A stretch of 38,749 bases of DNA, taken from Paracoccaceae bacterium (GTDB lineage Bacteria; Pseudomonadota; Alphaproteobacteria; Rhodobacterales; Rhodobacteraceae). A model generated the notes under the pieces. That model did no database searches. It was not told where the DNA came from and was given only the letters and a program-made list of their open reading frames with translations. Made by a program: the position numbers and the translations under genes. The stretch is from assembly GCA_007693835.1 (NCBI GenBank), contig RECW01000086.1, forward strand, positions 1 to 38,749, read 5' to 3'. This document shows positions 7,525 to 15,104 of this stretch, in pieces; within the stretch, counting starts at the first letter, position 1, and every line of letters starts with the position of its first letter.

Positions 7525-8400
7525 GTGGAAGCCAATCTCCAGTACGTGCTGTCGGGCCTGTCGATCGGCGGCGTCTACGCCATGGTCGCGCTCGGCTTCT
7601 CGATGATGTGGAGCGTGGCGAAGGCCGCGAACTTCACCCACGGCGACGTGTTCATGCTGGGCGGGGTGCTGACCGTCTCGCTGATGGCGCTGGGCCTGCC
7701 GATCTGGATCGCGGCGATCCTCGCCATCCTGATCGCGGCGGCGGCCGGCGCGCTGATCGAGCGCTTCCTCGTGCGCCCGTTCAACCGCGAGGCCAACGCC
7801 ATCGGCTGGATGCTGACCACCATCGCCATCGGCGTGATGATGGAGAGCTTCGGCACCGCCACCTACGGGCCCCTGCCGCAGCCCTTGCCGTCGCCGCTCG
7901 CGGTCACGCCGCTGCGCTTCGGCGGCGCCGGCGTCTTCCCGCAGGAGCTGCTGCTGCCCGTCGTCGCCGTGCTGGCGATGCTGGGGCTGCGGCTGTTCCA
8001 GACCCGCACCCACTTCGGCCGCGCGATCCGCGCCGTGGCCGCCAACCGCGTCGCCGCCGGGCTGATGGGCATCGACGCCGACCGGGTGACGATGGTCGTC
8101 TTCGCCGCCGCGGGCGGGCTCGGCGCGCTCGCGGGCTTCCTGATCGCGCCGGTGATCCAGGCCTCGACCACCATGGGTCTCGTGATCGGGCTGAAGGCCT
8201 TCATGATCGCCATCATCGCCGGCATCACCAACGCCGCGGGCGTGGTGACCATGGCGCTCGCCTTCGGCGTGGTCGAGCGGCTGATCGAGGGCTACCTCTC
8301 GACTTCGGCGCGCGACGCGTTCGGCTTCACCCTGATGATCCTGGTGCTGCTCGCCTTCCCGCAGGGCGTGTTCGGCCGGAAAGAGGTGTCGAAGGTATGA
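7525..8400 (+). CDS. Branched-chain amino acid-type ABC permease (LivH-like)
   Basis: A 291-residue inner-membrane permease of the LivH branch (BPD_transp_2) with about eight transmembrane helices. Typical features are LSGLSIGGVYAMVALGFSMM at the N-terminus (residues 10-29), an NFTHGDVFMLGG segment after helix 1, and RVAAGLMGIDADRVTMVVFA in the coupling region near 173-192. The chosen start is GTG at 7525, preceded by a purine-rich CAGGGAAAGG at 7507-7516. The stop overlaps the next start by 4 nt (ATGA, 8397-8400). It pairs with the LivM half of the following fused protein to form the channel. Confidence 0.88.
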   Translation: MEANLQYVLSGLSIGGVYAMVALGFSMMWSVAKAANFTHGDVFMLGGVLTVSLMALGLPIWIAAILAILIAAAAGALIERFLVRPFNREANAIGWMLTTIAIGVMMESFGTATYGPLPQPLPSPLAVTPLRFGGAGVFPQELLLPVVAVLAMLGLRLFQTRTHFGRAIRAVAANRVAAGLMGIDADRVTMVVFAAAGGLGALAGFLIAPVIQASTTMGLVIGLKAFMIAIIAGITNAAGVVTMALAFGVVERLIEGYLSTSARDAFGFTLMILVLLAFPQGVFGRKEVSKV

Positions 8401-10253
8401 CCGTCTCTCCCCGTCTCGCCGTCGGGCTGACCCTCGGCATAGGCGTCGCCGTCCTCGCGTTCCTGCCTTACTGGAGCGACGTGTTCGGCGGCCGCTTCCC
8501 GACCAGCTTCGAACTGCGCATCGTGCTGCGCGTGATGATCATGGCGATCGTCGTCATCGGGCTGAACGTGCTGGTGGGCGGCGCGGGCCTCGTCTCGCTC
8601 GGCCACGCCGCGCTCTACGGCTTCGGCGCCCATGTGGCGGCGCTGCTGGCGCTGCGGGCGGGCTTCGGCTTCGCGCCGTCGCTGGTGGCGGCGGTGCTCG
8701 GCACGGCGCTGGTCGGCGCGGCGCTGGCCTATCCGTCCGTGCGGGTGCGCGGCGTCTACCTCGCCGTGATCACCATCGCCTTCGGGCTGGTTTTCGTGAA
8801 CGTGCTGCGGGAGTGGGTGTCGTTCACCGGCGGCGCCTCCGGCCTCGCCGGCATTCCCCGCGGCGAGGTGTTCGGTCAGCGGCTGAGCCCCGGCCGGCGC
8901 GACGGCTTCTCGCTCTACTACGTCGTGCTGTTCTTCCTCGCGCTGGCCTTCGTGCTGCAATACACGCTGATGTATTCGCGCTTCGGCCGCGCCATGCGGG
9001 CGACCGCGATGAGCGAGAACGCCGCGCAGGCGCTCGGCGTCTCGGTGATCCGCATGCGCACGCTCGCCTTCGTGCTGTCGGCGAGCTTCGCGGGGCTGGC
9101 GGGAGCGCTGTTCACCAACCTCGCGCTGTTCGTGAACTACGAGACCTTCCAGTTCACCCAGTCGATCCAGTTCCTGCTGATGACGATCCTCGGCGGCGCC
9201 GGCACGCTGCTCGGGCCGCTGGTCGGCACGATCGTGGTGTTCTTCGCGACCGTCCTGCTGCAGGCGTTCGAGGAGTGGCAGACCTTCGCCTTCGGCGCGC
9301 TGCTCGCGCTCGTGCTGTTCGTGATGCCGAAGGGGATCGTCGGCTCGTTCGAGGCGTGGCTGGCGAGCCGCGGCGCGAAGCAGCGGATGCGCGAGACGGC
9401 CGAGTGGCCGCACTGGACGCCCGAACTCAACGCCGTGATCCAGCCGCTGGAGAACCCGCCCGCCGCGGCGCTGGAGCTTCGGGGCCTGACGCTGCGCTTC
9501 GGCGGCCTCGTCGCGGTCAACAAGGTCGATCTCGCGGCGAAACCCGGCGCGGTGCATGCGCTGATCGGGCCGAACGGGGCCGGCAAGTCGAGCGTCATCA
9601 ACATGATCTCGGGCTTCTACACGCCGTCGGAGGGCTCGATCCGCCTGCTCGGGCAGGACGTGACGGCGCGCGACAGCGCCGCCATGGCCGCCGCCGGCGT
9701 GGCGCGCACCTTCCAGAACACCGAGCTTTTCGGCGCCATGACGGTGCTGGAGAACGTGATGGTGGGTTTCCACACCCGCTACGAGGCGAATCTCATCCAG
9801 ACGCTGATCCGCGCGCCCCGCGCGCGGTGGGAGGAGGCGCGGGTGAGGCGCGAGGCCGAGGCGCTGCTCGATTTCGTCGGCCTGCGCGACTATGCCGACG
9901 AGCGCGCCGGCGCCCTGCCTTTCGGCCACCAGCGGCGGCTGGAGATCGCGCGGGCGCTGGCGCTGCAGCCGCGGCTCCTGCTGCTCGACGAGCCGGCGGC
10001 GGGGCTGACGCATGGCGAGATCGAGGATCTGGTGCGCCTGATCCGCGTGCTGGCGGAGAAGGGCCTGACCATCCTGCTGGTCGAGCACCACGTCGACATG
10101 ATCATGGCGGTGTCCGACCATGTGACGGTGCTTGACTACGGCGTCGTCATCGCCTCGGGGCCGCCGTCGGAGATCCAGGACGACCCGCGCGTGATCGAGG
10201 CGTACTTCGGCCATGCGGCGCCGGGCGCTGCGGCGAGAAAGGCTGCGGAATGA
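8397..10253 (+). CDS. Fused ABC permease/ATPase (LivM-LivG)
   Basis: A 618-residue single polypeptide joining the second permease and one ATPase of a Liv-type importer. Residues 1-330 are the LivM-like membrane domain, with VGGAGLVSLGHAALYGFGAH near 60-79 and an ENAAQALGVSVIRMRTLAFV coupling helix near 206. After a linker, about 358-618 form the LivG-like ATPase: Walker A GPNGAGKS near 391, a Q-loop at ARTFQN, the signature written as PFGHQRRLE near 507, Walker B LLLLDEPAAGL near 526 and the switch His in VEHH. No stop or frameshift separates the halves. The ATG at 8397 overlaps the livH-like stop, and its own stop overlaps the next gene. Such fusions are known in alphaproteobacteria. Confidence 0.9.
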   Translation: MTVSPRLAVGLTLGIGVAVLAFLPYWSDVFGGRFPTSFELRIVLRVMIMAIVVIGLNVLVGGAGLVSLGHAALYGFGAHVAALLALRAGFGFAPSLVAAVLGTALVGAALAYPSVRVRGVYLAVITIAFGLVFVNVLREWVSFTGGASGLAGIPRGEVFGQRLSPGRRDGFSLYYVVLFFLALAFVLQYTLMYSRFGRAMRATAMSENAAQALGVSVIRMRTLAFVLSASFAGLAGALFTNLALFVNYETFQFTQSIQFLLMTILGGAGTLLGPLVGTIVVFFATVLLQAFEEWQTFAFGALLALVLFVMPKGIVGSFEAWLASRGAKQRMRETAEWPHWTPELNAVIQPLENPPAAALELRGLTLRFGGLVAVNKVDLAAKPGAVHALIGPNGAGKSSVINMISGFYTPSEGSIRLLGQDVTARDSAAMAAAGVARTFQNTELFGAMTVLENVMVGFHTRYEANLIQTLIRAPRARWEEARVRREAEALLDFVGLRDYADERAGALPFGHQRRLEIARALALQPRLLLLDEPAAGLTHGEIEDLVRLIRVLAEKGLTILLVEHHVDMIMAVSDHVTVLDYGVVIASGPPSEIQDDPRVIEAYFGHAAPGAAARKAAE

Positions 10254-10978
10254 GCGACCCCATCCTCTCGGTCTCCGGGCTCAAGGTCTCCTACGGCCCC
10301 ATCACTGCGGTCGCGGGCGTCGACATCGAGGTCGGCCGCGGCGAGTTCGTCGGCGTCATCGGCTCGAACGGGGCCGGCAAGTCCTCGGCGATGCGCGCGA
10401 TCTCGGGCGTGCTGGCGCCGGCGGGCGGCGCGATCCGCTTCGACGGCGCCGACGTCACGCGCCGCAAGAGCCACGAGATGGTCGCCCTCGGCCTCGCCAT
10501 GGTGCCCGAAGGCCGGATGATCTTCGGCGACCAGACCGTGCGCGAGAACCTGCTGCTCGGCGGCTTCAGCCGGGTGATGCGGAGCGACCCCGAAGTCGAG
10601 GACGACATCGAGCGGGCGCTGGAGCTGTTCCCGCGGCTGCGCGAGCGGCTCGGCCAGATGGCGGGCTCGCTCTCGGGCGGCGAGCAGCAGATGCTCGCCA
10701 TCGCGCGCGGGCTGATCTCGCGGCCGAAGCTGCTGGTGGTGGACGAGCTGTCGCTCGGCCTCGCGCCCAAGATCCTCGATCTGCTGTTCCCGATCCTCGC
10801 GGACCTGAACGCCAAGGGCCTCTCGATCCTGCTCGTCGAGCAGATGGCGAGCTACGCGCTGGCCGTCACCCAGCGCACCTATGTGATGGAGAACGGCCGC
10901 GTGCTGTTCAGCGGGCCGTCCGCGGAGCTCGCCGAGGACGACCGGGTGCTCGACGCCTACCTGGGCCGCAAGCACTGA
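10250..10978 (+). CDS. Branched-chain amino acid-type ABC ATPase (LivF-like)
   Basis: A 242-residue ATPase, the second nucleotide-binding subunit of the Liv-type importer. It has Walker A GSNGAGKS (about 37-44), a Q-loop region ending in MVPEGRMIFGDQTVRENL (the VPEGR motif is a hallmark of LivF), signature LSGGEQQML near 141 and Walker B LLVVDELSLGL near 161. The Pro of the usual DEP is Leu here, a variant also found in functional LivF proteins. Length is typical. It starts inside the end of the preceding gene (ATGA, 10250-10253). Confidence 0.9.
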   Translation: MSDPILSVSGLKVSYGPITAVAGVDIEVGRGEFVGVIGSNGAGKSSAMRAISGVLAPAGGAIRFDGADVTRRKSHEMVALGLAMVPEGRMIFGDQTVRENLLLGGFSRVMRSDPEVEDDIERALELFPRLRERLGQMAGSLSGGEQQMLAIARGLISRPKLLVVDELSLGLAPKILDLLFPILADLNAKGLSILLVEQMASYALAVTQRTYVMENGRVLFSGPSAELAEDDRVLDAYLGRKH

Positions 10979-11018
10979 TGGCGCGGCCGCTTCGTCAAGC
11001 CGCCGCCGCGGCCGCCGG

Positions 11019-12311
11019 ATGACCCTCGCAGCGAACCCGGGGGCGCTCTCCGCGCTCGCCGCCGCCATCGCGGACGGATCCCTGACGCCGCGCGCGCTGG
11101 TCGAGAGCCGTCTGGCCCGCATCGCCGACGTCGACGGGGCGGTGCAGGCCTGGCGGGTGGTGGATGCGGACGGCGCCCGCGCCGCCGCCGACGCCCTCGG
11201 CGCCGAAGCGCAGGCCGGGCGGTTGCGCGGGCCGCTCCACGGCGTGCCGTTCGCCGTGAAGGACGTGATCGACGTGGCGGGCCTGCCGACCCGCGCCAAC
11301 AGCCCGTCGCGCGCGGACGCGGCCCCTGCGCGCCTCGACGCGACGGTGGTCGCGCGGCTGCGGGCGCTGGGCGCGATCCCGCTCGGCAAGGTCCACACCA
11401 CCGAGTTCGCCTATTTCGAAAGCGTGCCGCCGACGCGGAACCCGCACGATCTCTCCCGCACGCCCGGCGGCTCATCCGGCGGGTCGGCGGCGGCGGTGGC
11501 GGCGGGCATGGTTCCCTTCGCGCTGGGCACCCAGACGGCGGGGTCGGTCAGCCGGCCGGCTGCCTATTGCGGCGTCGGGGCGTTCAAGCCCTCGACGCTT
11601 TCGGCGGCGGGCTGGGGCGTCACGCCGCTCGCGCCCAGCTTCGACACGGTGGGCGCCTTCGCCGCGACGGCGGCGGACGCGGCTCTCGTGGTCGGCGCCT
11701 TCGCGCCGGAAGGCGCGCGGATGGCTTCGTCGGAACCGCCCGAGGCCGCCGAGGTGGTGCAGATCGAAGACGCGACCATCGCCGAAAAGGCGTCGCCCGC
11801 CGCGCTCGCCGCCGTCGAGGCGCTCGGACGGCGGCTCGAAGAGTCGGGTCTGCGGCGGCGGCGCGCGCCATCCCCCGCGCCCTTCGCCGAAGCGGCCGCC
11901 GCGCACCGCACGATCTTCGCGGCCGAGCTGGGGCGAGTCCACGCGGGGCTTCTGTCGCGCGAAGGCCTGATCGCCCCGCGCCTCGCCGCCGACATCCGCG
12001 CCGGCCTCGCCACGCCGGACGCCGACTATGGCGACGCCCTCGCGACGCTCATCGCCATGCGGCGGCGGTTCTGGAGCGCGCTGCCGTGGCCGGCGCTCGT
12101 CCTGCTGCCCGCGGCGCCGGGCCCTGCGCCCGAGGGGGTGGCGACGGGCGACCCGGCGTTCATCTCGCCGATGACGGCGCTGGGCGGCCCGATCGCGTCG
12201 ATCCCCGCGGGGTTCTGCCCGGAGACGGGCGCGCCCCTCGGCGCGATGCTCTGCGCCGCGCCGGGCGAGGACGGGCGGCTCGCCGCGGCGGTGCGGCGGC
12301 TTGGGCTGTGA
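11019..12311 (+). CDS. Amidase-signature family hydrolase
   Basis: A 430-residue enzyme of the amidase-signature family (GatA, AtzF and related amide or urea-derivative hydrolases). The Ser-cisSer-Lys triad is visible: Lys in PFAVKDV (residue 81), the Gly/Ser loop GGSSGGS at 150-156, and the nucleophile Ser at about 176 in GTQTAGSVSRPA. It is shorter than many amidases (450-500 residues), with a reduced C-terminal part. It follows the LivF-like gene by 40 nt with a weak ribosome-binding site, and is probably cotranscribed with the transporter, suggesting it hydrolyses an imported amide. It converges on the next gene with only 5 bp between the stop codons. Confidence 0.85.
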   Translation: MTLAANPGALSALAAAIADGSLTPRALVESRLARIADVDGAVQAWRVVDADGARAAADALGAEAQAGRLRGPLHGVPFAVKDVIDVAGLPTRANSPSRADAAPARLDATVVARLRALGAIPLGKVHTTEFAYFESVPPTRNPHDLSRTPGGSSGGSAAAVAAGMVPFALGTQTAGSVSRPAAYCGVGAFKPSTLSAAGWGVTPLAPSFDTVGAFAATAADAALVVGAFAPEGARMASSEPPEAAEVVQIEDATIAEKASPAALAAVEALGRRLEESGLRRRRAPSPAPFAEAAAAHRTIFAAELGRVHAGLLSREGLIAPRLAADIRAGLATPDADYGDALATLIAMRRRFWSALPWPALVLLPAAPGPAPEGVATGDPAFISPMTALGGPIASIPAGFCPETGAPLGAMLCAAPGEDGRLAAAVRRLGL

Positions 12312-12316
12312 GGGGT

Positions 12317-12733
12317 CTAGAGCGGCGCTTCGCCTAGCCCGGCGCGGTCGAGCAGGATCTCGGCGCTGTCGTTCCAGACGTCGATGCGCACGATCTTTCC
12401 CGCCCGCACCACGAAACGGTCGACGTAGCGGTTGCCGTCGAAGGGCGTGCCGTCCGGCCAGGCGCCGTAGAGATGGCCGGTGTTGTAGACCACCACGTCG
12501 CCGGTCGCGGGGTCGAGCGCCGCGTCGGTGAACAGGAAGCGCTTCTTCACCCAGGCGTAGCGCTTCGCGTTGAACGCAGCGCAGTCCGCCGGCCCCCCGA
12601 AGCGCCGGCCGCCTGTGAAGGTCAGCGCCAGATCTGGGGCGAGATACGCCGCGGCGCGTTCGGGGTCGGGGATCATCGAGAGCTCCAGATAGGTCTCGAC
12701 GAGGGCCTTGGCGGCGGCTGCGGGGTCGGTCAT
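12317..12733 (-). CDS. SnoaL-like (NTF2-fold) protein
   Basis: A 138-residue protein with the NTF2-like/SnoaL pattern: an N-terminal helix (AKALVETYLELSMIPDPERA), then APDLALTFTGG and a run of beta strands including VVVYNTGHLYG and YVDRFVVRAGKIVRIDVWND. Family members are small ligand-binding proteins or cyclases/isomerases acting on cyclic compounds. The start at 12733 is chosen over 12832 because CGGAGA lies just upstream and the extra 33 residues are Arg/Ala-rich and unlike the family. It lies downstream of hyuA on the same strand but 281 bp away, with a gene remnant on the opposite strand between. Its role is unknown. Confidence 0.75.
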   Translation of the reverse strand: MTDPAAAAKALVETYLELSMIPDPERAAAYLAPDLALTFTGGRRFGGPADCAAFNAKRYAWVKKRFLFTDAALDPATGDVVVYNTGHLYGAWPDGTPFDGNRYVDRFVVRAGKIVRIDVWNDSAEILLDRAGLGEAPL

Positions 12734-12812
12734 CGCGCGTCTCCGTGAGGGGGCGATGCGAGTTAAGGCGGCGCCGTCCGCGCCGCGCAACGAAAAACGG
12801 GGAGCGGCCACG

Positions 12813-13012
12813 ATGGATCCGACGTCGCGCAACGCGACGCCGATGAACCTCGCGGACTACGGGATCGCCGAGGGCGATCGCGCCGACCTCGTGGTGATCG
12901 ACGCGACCGACCCAGCCTTCGCCGTCGCCGAGATCGCCCAGCCGACGCTCGGCTTCAAGCGCGGTCGGCCGACCTTCACCCGCGCCCTGCCGGAGCTGCG
13001 CCGGCCGCAGCG
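12813..13012 (+). pseudogene. C-terminal remnant of a cytosine-deaminase-like amidohydrolase
   Basis: About 65 codons read as the C-terminal end of a metal-dependent amidohydrolase of the cytosine/creatinine deaminase type: YGIAEGDRADLVVIDATDP, then AEIAQPTLGFKRGR and a final PELRRP. Those are the last strands of the composite beta-sandwich domain. Everything upstream (the TIM barrel and metal-binding His residues) is absent; the sequence before it is the spacer to the SnoaL-like gene. The frame runs on past the expected end into sequence antisense to hyuA. An ATG at 12813 with GGAG at 12801-12804 could allow a short peptide, but no deaminase activity is possible from it. The neighbourhood fits a lost first enzyme of a creatinine or hydantoin route. 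Confidence 0.6.
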
Positions 13013-13014
13013 AG

Positions 13015-15093
13015 TCAGGCGGCCGGCTTCAGCAGATACACGCCGGTCTCGTGCAGCGTGGCGGTCCAGCCGGGCTCGACGACGATGGTCGTGGTCTCCT
13101 CCTCGATCACCGCAGGCCCCTCCACCCGGTCGCCGGCGCCGAGCCGGGCGCCGTCGTAGATCGGCGTCGGGCGGCGGTCGGCGTCTGCCGAGAACATCAT
13201 CGCGCGCTCGCCCTTGCGGGCCGCTTCGGCGCCCGCGCCGGGGGCGATGCGCATCGGCGGGGGCGGGTCGATGACGCCTTCCATGACGCTCTCGACGTTC
13301 ACGATCTCCACCAGCGAGTTGGGCTCGTCGTAGGTGTAGAGGTCGCGGTGGCGGCGGTCGAAGGCGGCGCGGATCGAAGGCAGCGCCGCAGCGTCGATCG
13401 GGCCGACCGGGATCTCCACGGTGCACTCGTGCACCTGGCCGACATAGCGCATGTCGAGGGTGCGGCGGATGCGGATGCGGTCGGGGCCGAAGCCGTCCGC
13501 GCCCAGTTCCGCGGCGCCCTCCGCCTCGAGCGCCGCGAAGGTCTCGGCGAGGCGTTCGGCGACGCCCTCGGCGTCCATCCGCGCCGGGAAGGGCGCCATG
13601 TAGTTGTGCTTCACGTCGGAGATGATCTGCCCGAAGGCGCAGAGCCCGGAGGCGAGCTTGGGGATCAGCACCGTCGAGACGCCCATCTCCCGCGCCAGCG
13701 CCGTGACGTGGGCCGCCGTCGCGCCCCCGGCGCAGACCAGCGCGAAGTCCCGCGGGTCCTCGCCCTTCTCGACCGAGACGCGGCGGATGCCGTTCACCAT
13801 GTTGTTGGTGACGATGGTGAACATGCCGTAGGCCGCGCGGTCGACGGAGATGCCGAGCGGCTCGGCGACCTCGCGGCGGATGGCGTCTTCGGCCTTCGCG
13901 CGGTCGAGCGGCAGACGCCCGCCGACCAGCCCTTCGGGGTTCAGGTAGCCGAGCACGAGGTTGGCGTCGGAGACGGTGGGCCGCGTCCCGCCCTGCCCGT
14001 AGCAGGCGGGGCCCGGCGCGGCGCCGGCGCTGATCGGGCCCATCTGCAGCAGCCCCATGTCGTCGATCCAGCCGATGGACCCGCCGCCGGCGCCCAGCGT
14101 CTCGACCGCGATCATCGGCACGCCGATGCGGTAGCGCAGGAAGTCGATGTTCTTGTGGACCGCGGTGACGCCGTTCTTCGTCATGGTGATGTCGAAGGAG
14201 GTGCCGCCCATGTCGACGGTGATCAGGTTCTTCGCGCCGAAGGGTTCCGCGACGTAGAGCCCGGCGCGCGGCGCCGAGGCCGGCCCCGAGTTGATCGCGT
14301 AGACCGCGCGGCCGCCCAGCACCTCGCCGGTCGCGAGGCCGCCGTTCGACTGGAAGTAGCGCACCGGGTTCTGCGCCCCGAGGCCCCGGAACCAGCGGTC
14401 CACGGCGGCGACGTAGGCGGCCATGATCGGCCCGAGGTAGGCGTTGACCACCGCCGTCGAGGTGCGGGTGTATTCGCGCACCTGCGGGTAGAGGTCCGAG
14501 CCGACCGTCAGCGGCACGCCCGGCAGCTCCTCGCGCACGATCTCGGCGGCGCGGCGCTCGTGGGCGGGGTTCAGCACCGACCAGACGAAGGAGAGGGCGA
14601 CCGCCTCGACGCCTTCCTTGCGGAACAGCGCGCAAGCCGCGCGCACGTCGTCCTCGACCATAGGGGTGTGCACGGCGCCGGTGGAGATCACGCGCTCGGT
14701 CACGCCGCGGCGCAGGTATCGCGGCACCAGCATGGTCGCCGGCGGATACTCGGGGTCGTAGCGGTAGCCGTCCTCCTTGTGGCCGAGGCGGATCTCGAGG
14801 CTGTCCTCGTGGCCCCTGGTGCAGATGAGGCCGACCTTCGCCCCCTTGTGCTGGATCAGGGCGTTGAGGCCGACGGTCGTGCCGTTGATGCAGAGGTCGG
14901 CCTGCGAGACCACGGCCTCGGGGCTCTCGCCTGTCGCCTCGGCGATCAGGGCGAGGCCGGCCTCGATGGCGCGGGTCGGGTCGTCGGGGGTCGAGAGCGC
15001 CTTGAACAGGCGCACGCCGCCGTCGCGGTCGGCCAGCACGAAGTCTGTGAAGGTGCCCCCGGCGTCGACGCCGAGGCGGTAACGGGTGCGCAT
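13015..15093 (-). CDS. hyuA: ATP-dependent hydantoinase/oxoprolinase subunit A (first copy)
   Basis: A 692-residue HyuA-type subunit that uses ATP to activate the ring carbonyl of hydantoins, oxoproline or similar compounds and works with HyuB. It shows the actin-like ATPase motifs: YRLGVDAGGTFTDFVLAD at the N-terminus (phosphate-1), NGTTVGLNALIQ near 69, DMGGTSFDITM near 293 (phosphate-2), GGGSIGWID and APGPACYGQGG near 335-370, and ASGLCAFGQI near 480. Length is normal. It is preceded by hyuB with an 11-bp gap on the same strand. The sequence is very different from the second HyuA at 22785, so the two are not a recent duplication. N-methylhydantoin is a plausible substrate by context only. 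Confidence 0.9.
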   Translation of the reverse strand: MRTRYRLGVDAGGTFTDFVLADRDGGVRLFKALSTPDDPTRAIEAGLALIAEATGESPEAVVSQADLCINGTTVGLNALIQHKGAKVGLICTRGHEDSLEIRLGHKEDGYRYDPEYPPATMLVPRYLRRGVTERVISTGAVHTPMVEDDVRAACALFRKEGVEAVALSFVWSVLNPAHERRAAEIVREELPGVPLTVGSDLYPQVREYTRTSTAVVNAYLGPIMAAYVAAVDRWFRGLGAQNPVRYFQSNGGLATGEVLGGRAVYAINSGPASAPRAGLYVAEPFGAKNLITVDMGGTSFDITMTKNGVTAVHKNIDFLRYRIGVPMIAVETLGAGGGSIGWIDDMGLLQMGPISAGAAPGPACYGQGGTRPTVSDANLVLGYLNPEGLVGGRLPLDRAKAEDAIRREVAEPLGISVDRAAYGMFTIVTNNMVNGIRRVSVEKGEDPRDFALVCAGGATAAHVTALAREMGVSTVLIPKLASGLCAFGQIISDVKHNYMAPFPARMDAEGVAERLAETFAALEAEGAAELGADGFGPDRIRIRRTLDMRYVGQVHECTVEIPVGPIDAAALPSIRAAFDRRHRDLYTYDEPNSLVEIVNVESVMEGVIDPPPPMRIAPGAGAEAARKGERAMMFSADADRRPTPIYDGARLGAGDRVEGPAVIEEETTTIVVEPGWTATLHETGVYLLKPAA

Positions 15094-15104
15094 GGCGGCT
15101 CTCC

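Noticed and set aside
10733-10765. DEL instead of DEP in Walker B of the LivF-like ATPase as a sign of decay
   Set aside because: The catalytic Asp and Glu are both kept, and Leu at this position occurs in LivF proteins that otherwise look functional.
11019-12733. Amidase and SnoaL-like genes as one overlapping unit
   Set aside because: They are on opposite strands with 5 bp between stop codons, so they are convergent and not cotranscribed.
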